A stretch of DNA of 64,000 nucleotides from Dastarcus helophoroides (Eukaryota > Arthropoda > Insecta > Coleoptera > Bothrideridae). Of the stretch, positions 56,826 to 64,000 are shown piece by piece. A program made the translations under genes and the position numbers. Under the pieces are notes generated by a model, which was given only the letters and a program-made list of their open reading frames with translations, was not told the origin of the DNA and searched no databases. How positions within the stretch are numbered: position 1 is the stretch's first letter; each line of letters begins with the position of its first letter. The DNA lies in NCBI GenBank assembly GCA_028583605.1, contig CM053332.1:26116755-26180754 (forward strand). The letters run 5' to 3'.

Positions 56826-57225
56826 ATCTATTGGTCTGTGTATTATAGAATTCTTGTCTTCTGGGAACTCTCCTAGAGAGCAACCGCTTCGCTAGGTGGC
56901 AGTGTTTCAACTGTTGGTAGTTCAGCTACCTATGATTCACTATACACGCCGCCTGGAGGGCTGCATGAATTTGTAGTCTAGGTTGCATTCTTCTTGCATA
57001 CGACATTGTTGGCGATGGCCATAGTTTCTCTATGGACCAATAGGTGGTAGTAGTAAAGAGTCACTCGCTTGACGCCTGTGATTGTTTTAGTACTTACTTG
57101 TCGGAACGTTTATTAGCATTCGAGTTTGATATACCAAACTGACGAGATCTAACAAGATCGAAACCGGTATTTGGTTTCCAAACTTCGAATCTAATAAATG
57201 TTCAAACCTATTGGTCTGTGCATTA
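56826..57225 (+). mobile_element. Hammerhead-bearing repeat unit R1, copy 1
   Basis: This ~400-bp unit begins and ends with CTATTGGTCTGTG(T/C)ATTATAG. Inside are GGGAACTCTCCTAGAGAGCA, ACACGCCGCCTGGAGGGCTG, TAGTCTAGGTTGCATTCTTC, GGCGATGGCCATAGTTTCTC and the hammerhead at its 3' end. It has no sense-strand open frame. The structure (short, non-coding, type I hammerhead, repeated) fits a Penelope-like pLTR or a retrozyme (inference). A family G half-copy separates it from copy 2. Confidence 0.75.
57107..57200 (+). ncRNA. Type I hammerhead ribozyme, copy 1
   Basis: The catalytic core is complete: CTGACGA (57139-57145), stem II GATCT/AGATC with loop AACA, GAA (57160-57162), stem III ACC/GGT with no loop (57163-57168), and cleavage triplet GTA with the cut expected after 57169. 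Stem I pairs ACCAAA (57133-57138) with TTTGGT (57170-57175). After an internal loop (ATAT and TTC) it continues GTTTG/CAAAC, ATTCGA/TCGAAT and TTTATTAG/CTAATAAA. The internal loop in stem I plus a short loop II is the arrangement that allows the loop-loop contact of natural hammerheads. The 3-bp stem III suggests cleavage in dimeric transcripts, as in known satellite hammerheads. Confidence 0.85.
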
Positions 57226-57367
57226 TAGAATAAAAATCTTGATTTTTTTTCTGGTGGAACGGACTTGTTTTTGGTTATCTTTAAAAATTGAAATACAAAT
57301 CTTGTCCCCTGAAACAAAGAAAGATTAAAAAACACAACAAATTGTGCTTTAGCATCCTTAAACATAA

Positions 57368-57770
57368 AAATCTATTGGTCTGTGCATTATAGAATCCTTG
57401 TCTTCTGGGAACTCTCCTAGAGAGCAACCGCTTCGCTAGGTGGCAGTGTTTCAACTGTTGGTAGTTCAGCTACCTATGATTCACTATACACGCCGCCTGG
57501 AGGGCTGCATGAATTTGTAGTCTAGGTTGCATTCTTCTTGCATACGACATTGTTGGCGATGGCCATAGTTTCTCTATGGACCAATAGGTGGTAGTACTAA
57601 AAAGTCACTCGCTTGACGCCTGTGATTGTTTTGGTACTGACTTGTCGGAACGTTTATTAGCATTCGGGTTTGACATACCAAACTGACGAGATCTAACAAG
57701 ATCGAAACCGGTATTTGGTTTCCAAACTTTGAATCTAATAAATGTTCAAACCTATTGGTCTGTGCGTTAT
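57368..57770 (+). mobile_element. Hammerhead-bearing repeat unit R1, copy 2
   Basis: This is a near-identical repeat of copy 1, offset by about 544 bp, with the same CTATTGGTCTGTG ends. Differences are scattered single bases. Family G half-copies follow immediately. Confidence 0.75.
57651..57744 (+). ncRNA. Type I hammerhead ribozyme, copy 2
   Basis: The core is identical to copy 1, with CTGACGA at 57683-57689 and cleavage expected after 57713. In stem I, two substitutions relative to copy 1 (ATTCGA to ATTCGG, and TCGAAT to TTGAAT) turn Watson-Crick pairs into G-U pairs, so the helix is kept. Confidence 0.83.
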
Positions 57771-58124
57771 AGAATAAAAATCTTGATTTTTTTTCTGGTG
57801 AAACGGACTTGTCTTTGGTTATCTTTAAATATTGAAATACAAATCTTGTCCCCTGAAACAAAAAAAGATTTAGAAACACAACAAATTGTGCTTCAGCATC
57901 TTTAAACATAAAAATCTTGAGTTTTTTCTGGTGGAACGGACTTGTTTTTGGTTATCTTTAAATATTAAAATACAAATCTTGTCCCCTGACACAAAAAGAT
58001 TAAAAAACACAACAAATTGTGCTTTAGCATCCTTAAACATAAAAATCTTTATTTTTTTTATGGAACGGACTTGTCCTTGGTTATCTCCAAAAATTGAAAC
58101 ACAAATCTTGTAAAATTGTGGGTC

Positions 58125-58305
58125 AAACATGTCATCATTGTAGGGCAAACGGACCATTATTGTAGGTGAAACATACCATAATTGAAGGTCAAACATACCA
58201 TTATTTTAGGTCAAACTTAAAATCATTCGGACTAGAGTTCAAACTAAAGTTACATAGTTCAATTTAAATTAAAGTTAGATAGTTCAATTCAAACTAAAGT
58301 TACAT
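58125..58305 (+). repeat. Two small tandem arrays
   Basis: About four copies of a ~22-bp unit (GTCAAACATACCATTATT) at 58127-58210 are followed by about three copies of a ~28-bp unit (AGTTCAATTCAAACTAAAGT) at 58230-58300. Confidence 0.65.
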
Positions 58306-58307
58306 AT

Positions 58308-58367
58308 GCAAGAAAGAATGCAACCTAGACTACAAGTTCATGCAGTCTAGGTTGCATTCTTTCTTGC
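58308..58367. repeat. Perfect 24-bp-arm hairpin
   Basis: GCAAGAAAGAATGCAACCTA-GACT (58308-58331) is perfectly complementary to 58344-58367, with a 12-nt loop. The right arm is the start of R1 copy 3, so the left arm is an inverted duplication of R1 sequence. Confidence 0.85.
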
Positions 58368-58590
58368 ATACGACATTGTTGGCAATGGCCATAGTTTCTC
58401 TATGGACCAATAGGTGGTAGTACTAAAGAGTCACTCGCTTGACGCCTGTGAATGTTTTAGTACTTACTTGTTGGAACATTTGTTAGCATTCGAGTTGGAT
58501 ATACCAAACTGACGAGATCTAACAAGATCGAAACTGGTATTTGGCTTCCAAACTTCGAATCTAATAAATGTTCAAACCTATTGGTCTTTG
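58344..58590 (+). mobile_element. Hammerhead-bearing repeat unit R1, copy 3 (5'-truncated)
   Basis: The copy begins within AGTCTAGGTTGCATTCTTTC and continues colinear with copies 1 and 2 through the hammerhead to CTATTGGTC. The first ~150 bp of R1 are missing. Confidence 0.75.
58477..58570 (+). ncRNA. Type I hammerhead ribozyme, copy 3
   Basis: CTGACGA is at 58509-58515, the stem II sequence is unchanged, and GTA cleavage is expected after 58539. Stem III is ACT/GGT (one G-U pair). Stem I carries TTTGTTAG for TTTATTAG (A to G, pairing kept as G-U), one mismatch in GTTGG/CAAAC, and loss of the outermost pair of the ACCAAA helix. The core is intact; stem I is slightly weaker than in copies 1 and 2. 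Confidence 0.75.
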
Positions 58591-59733
58591 TGTATTAGAA
58601 AGAATGGTGTATCAAAGAATGATGTACCAAAAAAATGGTATTAAAATACAATACAAAAGTTACATAGTTCAATTCAAAACTAAAAGTGTAAAAATTTCGA
58701 AAAAAAAAGCCTGCATTCTGAAAATATGATTTGAGTTATGTATAACTTTTATTTGAACTATTGACATCCTAAAAACTCGATATTTTTGTAAACATTTTTC
58801 GAGAAGTGGAAATTTTGAGAAATGTCGATATTATTACAAAAAAATTAAGCAAAAAATGGATTAAATATGGTTTAAATGTTGAAAAAAAATGTTAAAGAAA
58901 AATAAGAATGATGTAAAAAAAAATCCAAATATTTCTATTTGAGCCATACACGACTAACTTGAATATTTGATAATTTTTTCATGGACACTTCAGCATTCCT
59001 AGGGAAAGTGGTCATTTTTGACGACTTTTGTTATTTATTTATTGTTTCCAAAGTGAATCTTGTTTTAAAAATCTCAAATTGTTTTTAAGCTTTCTTTAAA
59101 ACTTCAAACTTTTTCCCAAATATCGAACTCATAGTTCAAACTGTAATCTCCAAATTTCACTCTTTTGTCTGTAAAATCACATTTTGTGCTCGAACCTAAA
59201 ATTTTTTTAAACTTGAAGCTCGAACATTAAATTTGGAGACGTTTTGCAAAAATCAGAATCAAATTGGTATTGTTTTACGTCAAGTGAATTTCCTAGTTTT
59301 TTCACTTATGGAATATTACAATAATTTCCATTATAGATTAATAACAAAGTCATTAAACAACTCCACAGGACCGGTTTATGGATCGGTTTGGTGTCAGTCG
59401 AACGTTGAATAAAAAAAAAGTTAGTTGCATATTTCCTTGCAAATGCTTGTTTATTTCTAAATTATTTATATTTTATAGTCTACCTTAATTAAAAACAAAG
59501 TGCAACAGTCGCTTTATCCAGTGATTAAAATGTGCAGCACAGAAAACAATCCAAAGAAATCAAACTATTGGGAATACAACACCCCACTTAAGTACTATTT
59601 TTACCCTATTAAAAAAAATCTGATTCCCTTAAAAAAACAGATGCGACCATAGCGTCCTATCTATTTTTATAAAAAGTTAAAATACAAATCTTGTTCCTAG
59701 AAATCAAAAATTGAAATACAAAAATTGAAATAG
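58591..59733. other. AT-rich intergenic sequence
   Basis: No genes or discrete repeats are recognised. Confidence 0.45.
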
Positions 59734-59850
59734 ATTTTATTGTGTGGATTCCATTTTTCTAACTAAATTGAGCGTTGTTACGAGTCAATTGTGTCTAATT
59801 TCGTCATTGTGATGTTTGGATTCCATTTCGTTGACTAAATTGAGCGTTGG
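59734..59850 (+). repeat. Short tandem duplication (~80 bp)
   Basis: GGATTCCATTT...ACTAAATTGAGCGTTG occurs at about 59737 and again at about 59818. The second copy runs into a family G element. Confidence 0.6.
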
Positions 59851-60062
59851 AATACAAATCTTGTCCCCTGAAGCCAAGAAAGATTAAAAAACACAACAAA
59901 GGTTGCTCTAGCGCGTTTCGATAGCCAAGCTATCATCTTCTCTCTGAAGATGATAGCTTGGCTATCGAAACGTGTTAGAGCAATTTTTGTTCTGTTTTTT
60001 TTTTGTTTCAGGGGACCAGATTTGTATTTCAATTTTTGAAGATAACAAAGGACCAGTCCGTT
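59850..60062. mobile_element. Foldback repeat family G, best-preserved symmetric copy
   Basis: The left arm (CTTGTCCCCTGAAGCCAAGA ... GATAGCCAAGCTATCATCTT) and right arm (AAGATGATAGCTTGGCTATC ... GAAGATAACAAAGGACCAGT) are near-perfect inverted copies meeting at CTTCTCTCTGAAG. The right end CCGTTCC matches other copies. There is no open frame. A fragment of the same end (GGTCTGGTCCTTGGTTATCT) lies at 60139-60161, behind a small hairpin (60080-60130). Confidence 0.78.
59940..59980 (+). ncRNA. Hammerhead-like ribozyme motif (family G), best copy
   Basis: CTCT, CTGAAGA (59944-59950), one extra T, stem II GATAGC/GCTATC with loop TTG, GAA (59967-59969), stem III ACG/TGT, T at 59976 before the cut, then AGAG pairing with CTCT. 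All core residues are present apart from the inserted T. Stem I is only 4 bp, so activity is less certain than for the R1 hammerheads. Confidence 0.5.
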
Positions 60063-60179
60063 CCAAAAAAAAATTATAGAAAGTGTAAAAACAGTTCTTA
60101 TAATTTTACACTTTACACTTTCTATAATTTTATTTGGAGAGGTCTGGTCCTTGGTTATCTTTATCGTTGGCAAACTTGA

Positions 60180-61250
60180 ATACTTCGCCAGGAAATTGGG
60201 AAATGTTGCTCATTTTTTGCGACAGTGTCAAGGGTGATTGTCGTATTCATCGGGTGGATTTCAATCGTTTCATGTAAAACTAACATCGGAATATTAAACA
60301 ATTTTTTGTTTGATTATGGATACACAATCGTCGAATCTATGTCAAGATCATTCAATTAGTGTAACAGCGTTGTTATGAGATTCACGTATGACGAAGAGGA
60401 CATACACTATGCAATAATACGAACTTAAAAGCAACATTCCTCTAAATTATGTAAGAAGAGAAAGTTTCCAGGGTATTACTGCCATTAAAAGACATTTGCA
60501 TTATCGAAATGACATTTACACGTAAGTGCAAATACAGTAAAAACGACGCAGGGACTCACTTAAAGCCGTGGAGTCATTAAGGAGTAATAACACAAAAAAA
60601 AACGTTGTTAGACATAACGTCAATTTTTTTAGCATTTAACTCCGGTTAAACTGAGGGAATTAATTCAGGAAGAAGGCAATTGGCATTCAAAAGAAAGAAT
60701 TTACTACACAATAAAATTTCTGTACAAATAACCTCACTATTACATACACATTTGCGTTAGTCATGTTTCAAATTTACATTTTAAATGTGTAGTTGTCTTA
60801 GAACTTGTTTACATTTAACGTTCAATGGAATCGAGCGAATTTTCGCAGTTACTATCATTGAACCACATAAATTGACGTAGAAAGAAATAAACGACACAAG
60901 GTGGAAATAAACGTCGGAAAACCCAGATGAAAGTGACCGTTCACTCTCGAATTATCGGTATAACCGAGTTCTAGACGCTGTGACGCAGCGATACAATTTC
61001 CGATAATCTTTCACTGACCGATTGAGACCACAAACGAGCACTGGTCTCAATTATTTATAACCATGTTCATTCCAACTTTGGATAAACTTAAGCAGTCGTG
61101 GGACAGCTGACAAAAGTGAAAACTTAAATTTACGAAATAACATTGGTTTCTTATTTTCAAATTAATTACAGAATCAAAAGTTTAAGTTCTCTAATTTATA
61201 AATTAAAATCGTCATCATTGGGAGCCCAGATATTCTTAAATCCATATTCT
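60180..61250. other. Intergenic sequence without recognisable genes
   Basis: AT-rich and unique. Inverted words TCGAATTATCGGTATAACCGA near 60950 are too short to interpret. Confidence 0.4.
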
Positions 61251-61254
61251 TGTC

Positions 61255-61332
61255 AACAGATAGTATAGCGCAATCGGTAAGGTGGTGGATTTTATTGGTA
61301 GGTTGCAGGTTCGAACCCCGGTATCGGCACCA
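61255..61332 (+). pseudogene. tRNA-like sequence with encoded CCA (retro-tRNA or SINE head)
   Basis: Box A-like TAGCGCAATCGG and box B GGTTCGAACCC are present, and the 3' end reads TATCGGCACCA. The acceptor stem pairs only partly with the 5' side, and the T stem and anticodon stem have mismatches, so a functional tRNA is unlikely. Genomic CCA is not expected in a eukaryotic tRNA gene and points to reverse transcription from a mature tRNA. Confidence 0.45.
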
Positions 61333-61473
61333 AGCGTTTTTTATTCTATCAGATGCTTACAGACGCGTAATACTGTTCACATTAGAGCATGTTGGTAAGC
61401 ACGTGATCAACGCTCAACGCTCCTAAGGTGTTCACCTTCGAAAAAAGTGTTGTTGATCATTTAACTAAACCGA

Positions 61474-61715
61474 TTTTAAAAATTGAAATACAAAACTTGT
61501 CCCCTGAAACCAAAAAAGATTAAAAAACACAACAAAGGTTGCTCTCAAAGGATCCAAAGGATACTCTCTTCTATTTTCTTCAGCGTATCTCTCTGAAGAT
61601 GATAGCTTGGCTGTCGAAACGCCTTGTTGTGTTTTTCAATACTTTTTGGTTTCAAGGGACAAGTTTTGTATTTCAATTTTTGAAGATAACCAAGGACCAG
61701 TACGTTCCACCGAAG
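61474..61715. mobile_element. Foldback repeat family G, copy with degraded core
   Basis: The left arm (AACTTGTCCCCTGAAACC, AACACAACAAAGGTTGCTCT) and right arm (CTGAAGATGATAGCTTGGCT ... GAAGATAACCAAGGACCAGT) flank unrelated sequence at about 61543-61585. CTGAAGA is at 61593, but stem III reads ACG/CCT and stem I is lost, so the ribozyme-like core is broken. Confidence 0.7.
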
Positions 61716-62620
61716 CCGATTTTGTTGTCGAAGTTGTCAAAGCTAATTGAAGTTTTTTTTGTTTCAAAGTAAACGCGAAAATTAAATATTTTTAATAAAA
61801 TAACCACAAATAGCGACGCTGAGGTAAAAAATTGTTCACTTCATAAAACAACAAAGTCCTCAGTAATATATCATCCTAATCCATCGCTTTTTTTTTGGGT
61901 TGTTTGAATTAACATATTGTTGCGTCAAGCACGAAATTGATGTGTTGCTTATGGGCGACAATTAACCTGTTGGATGCATAAAAAAAGTTGAATATTATTT
62001 ACACAACTTGGGACGAAGTATAATCAGTGGCAGTTTATTCGTATATTGAATTGTTGTTGAATTGGTGAAACATCAAATCTATAATTATTGCTAGTTCGAA
62101 CAAATTAGTTGAATACAATGTTGCTCTTGAAAAATTACTGTGAGATTTCCCCATTAATCGAGTAAATTATTGAGAAATTCTAAATTCTGTAACAGTCTAA
62201 TGGAATATTCATAACATCGCATTTTAGGGAAATATTGATTTAGGTAATCAGCTCCTGGAATTATTTTGTTCTTGATAAATATACAGAATTTCTAAGACCT
62301 GAACTCGTTTAGTTGTGACAGCCATTTGACTCATTATCGACGCTAAATAAAAAGGTGGTTTACCAATTATCTCACTGCCAAATCAAAATAAATCATCATA
62401 TTTAGCAGACGATGTAATTGTTTGCTTGACAATGGGACAATAAGATTCATGTATTTACGCTTTCCTGCTGGTGTTTCCTTCCAACACTAACAATAAGACT
62501 TATTCATTGATCTGGGTGTCAAGCAGAAAAAAACATTTTCTAATTTCAGTAATTTCTACCACCAAGATGGGTAGGGGCCCAGGAAGTATTTTTTTAAAAT
62601 GAAAATCCAAATACAAAACA
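61716..62620. other. AT-rich intergenic sequence
   Basis: No features are recognised. Confidence 0.45.
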
Positions 62621-62629
62621 AAATAAATA

Positions 62630-62745
62630 AAAATTGAAACACAGAACTTGTCCCCTGAAACCAAGAAAATTTTTTCTTGGTTTCAGGGGACAAGTTCTGT
62701 GTTTCAATTTTTGAAGATAACCAAGGACCAGTTTGTTCCATCAAA
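62630..62745. mobile_element. Foldback repeat family G, minimal copy forming a perfect 40-bp hairpin
   Basis: Arms 62630-62669 and 62672-62711 are perfectly complementary (AACTTGTCCCCTGAAACC core) with a 2-nt loop. The family end GAAGATAACCAAGGACCAGT and GTTCCA follow on the right. The ribozyme-like core is deleted. Confidence 0.8.
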
Positions 62746-62749
62746 CAAA

Positions 62750-63345
62750 AAAATAAATAAATAAAATCAAAAACACTTCCATTTCTACTACGTTTAATGG
62801 ATAGTTACGTAGAAAAATAAACTCAAAAATTAAGATACATCGACACAAATTCGAAAAATGAAATAATACGACATTCCATGAAAAATGTCTAAAATTGATG
62901 AATAAAAACGAAATTTAGAATAAAAATTAAAATTGTGGGAACATGAATCCTAATAAAATCAAATATGGGAACTTAAACTCTAAATTTTCAACAAAAATAT
63001 TCGAAATCTTTAAAGAAATTAAATTGTTGAGTTTAAAGTTAATTAAATTAGGTTTTTGAGTTTAAAGTTTAAACTCAAAGTCCCGGTTTTGGGAAAAAGA
63101 TTCTAAGCTCGAGGATAACTCGCAACTTATAAAAAAAAACGTATTTTACCAGGAACTTTCAACATAAAGGTGGAAATTGGAGTTTAGAAAAGAAATTTCA
63201 ATAAAAAAATCCCAAATCGATTACAAGCGAAAAATGTCGAAATTAAAGTTTCCATGAAAAATGTCTAAAATTGATGAATAAATATGAAATTTAGAATAAA
63301 AATGGAAATTTTGTTACTATTATTATTTATTTATTTATTTCCCAA
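62750..63345. other. AT-rich sequence with a short direct repeat
   Basis: CATGAAAAATGTCTAAAATT-GATGAATAAA occurs at about 62877 and again at about 63253. Nothing else is recognised. Confidence 0.5.
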
Positions 63346-63349
63346 TTTT

Positions 63350-64000
63350 AAGTGTTCAGTGTTCAGTGTTCAGTTTTCAGTTTTCAGTTTTCAGTTTTCA
63401 GTTTTCAGTTTTCAGTTTTCAGTTTTCAGTTTTCAGTTTTCAGTTTTCAGTTTTCAGTTTTCAGTTTTCAGTTTTCAGTTTTCAGTTTTCAGTTTTCAGT
63501 TTTCGGGTTTTCGGGTTTTCGGTTTTTCGGGTTTTCGGTGTTCGGTGTTCGGATTTCGGTTTTCGGTTTTCAGTTTTCAGTTTTCAGCGTTCAGTTTTCA
63601 GTTTTCAGTGTTCAGTTTTCAGTTTTCAGTTTTCCAGTTTTCAGTTTTCAGTTTTCAGTTTTCAGTTTTCAGTTTCAGTTTTCAGTTTTCAGTTTTCAGT
63701 TTCAGTTTTCAGTTTTCAGTTTCAGTTTTCAGTTTTCAGTTGTCTTTCAGTTTTCAGTTTTCATTTTTCAGTTTTCAGTTTTCGGGTTTTCGGGTTTTCG
63801 GGTTTTCGGTTTTCGGTTTTCGGTTGTCGGTTGTCGGTTTTCAGTTTTCAGTTTTCAGTTTAAATTTTCAGTTTTCGGTTTTCGTTTTCGGTTTCGGTGT
63901 TCGGTTCGTTCGGTTCTGTTTTCGGTTTTCGGTTTAGGCGTTCAGTTTTCGGGTTTTCGTTTCCCGGTTTTCGGTTTTCGTTTTCGGGTTTTTTCGTTTC
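63350..64000 (+). repeat. TTTTCAG/TTTTCGG heptanucleotide array, continues past the window
   Basis: TTTTCAG is repeated perfectly about 19 times at 63370-63502, then blocks of TTTTCGG(G) and TTTTCAG alternate to the end. The Phe/Ser/Gln/Val-rich + frames are repeat artefacts. It is not an arthropod TTAGG-type telomere repeat. Confidence 0.92.

Noticed and set aside
57087..57909. Minus-strand 92-111-aa frames (NAQTNRFEHLLDSKFGNQIP...)
   Set aside because: They run antisense through the R1 hammerhead and family G halves, recur exactly because the DNA is duplicated, and show no known domain.
63284..63937. 217-aa FSVFSFQ repeat protein
   Set aside because: It is a translation of the TTTTCAG heptamer array. 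Seven is not divisible by three, so the pattern is a forced register effect.
63350..64000. Telomere repeat
   Set aside because: TTTTCAG/TTTTCGG does not match TTAGG or TCAGG arthropod telomere units, and the array contains mixed variants.

Overview
The window is eukaryotic nuclear DNA from an arthropod, most likely an insect (possibly a beetle, but the order cannot be fixed from sequence alone). Evidence: GT/AG introns of 45-134 bp between most exons, AATAAA poly(A) signals, a tRNA-derived SINE with target-site duplications, and three animal genes in the same + orientation packed into the first 33 kb.

Genes. (1) 1920-2592: last coding exon of an LST2/ZFYVE28-type FYVE zinc-finger protein. 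(2) 3492-32045: a complete CFAP58 (CCDC147) homologue, a coiled-coil protein of cilia and sperm flagella. I reconstructed 11 coding exons with consistent phases and a predicted 887-aa product. (3) 32215-32961: a complete CutC-family protein with a 77-bp intron in its 5' UTR. The genes are tightly packed: LST2 poly(A) signal to CFAP58 ATG is about 255 bp, and CFAP58 poly(A) signal to CutC ATG is about 145 bp. By contrast, CFAP58 introns 5 (13.4 kb) and 10 (10.5 kb) are swollen with repeats. After 33 kb I find no convincing complete gene, only two weak candidate first exons at 42.9 and 45.1 kb.

Repeats fill most of the window. A pyrimidine-rich 17-bp minisatellite lies in an LST2 intron and in CFAP58 intron 4. 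A family of roughly 20-bp arrays built on the self-complementary core TCGAAATTTCGA covers much of 6-12, 21-24, 29-31.5 and 46.5-56 kb, with T-rich relatives at 34.6-42.3 kb. These arrays are punctuated by about 15 copies of a better conserved island of roughly 80 bp. A 174-bp satellite with a clean four-monomer, 696-bp higher-order repeat fills 12.0-16.2 kb. A 35-bp array family, several foldback or inverted-repeat elements, an LTR-like segment, a SINE and a terminal TTTTCAG heptamer array complete the picture.

The most interesting signal is RNA-level. Three copies of a repeat at 57.1-58.6 kb each contain what reads as a complete type I hammerhead self-cleaving ribozyme: CTGACGA, a GATCT/AGATC stem II, GAA, a three-base-pair ACC/GGT stem III, a GTA cleavage triplet, and a long stem I whose base changes between copies mostly keep pairing. 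A second, foldback family scattered from 5.5 to 62.7 kb carries a hammerhead-like fold with one extra nucleotide before stem II. These look like parts of Penelope-like or retrozyme-like retroelements (inference). All repeat periods were measured by eye from coordinates; no alignment, folding or database search was run.
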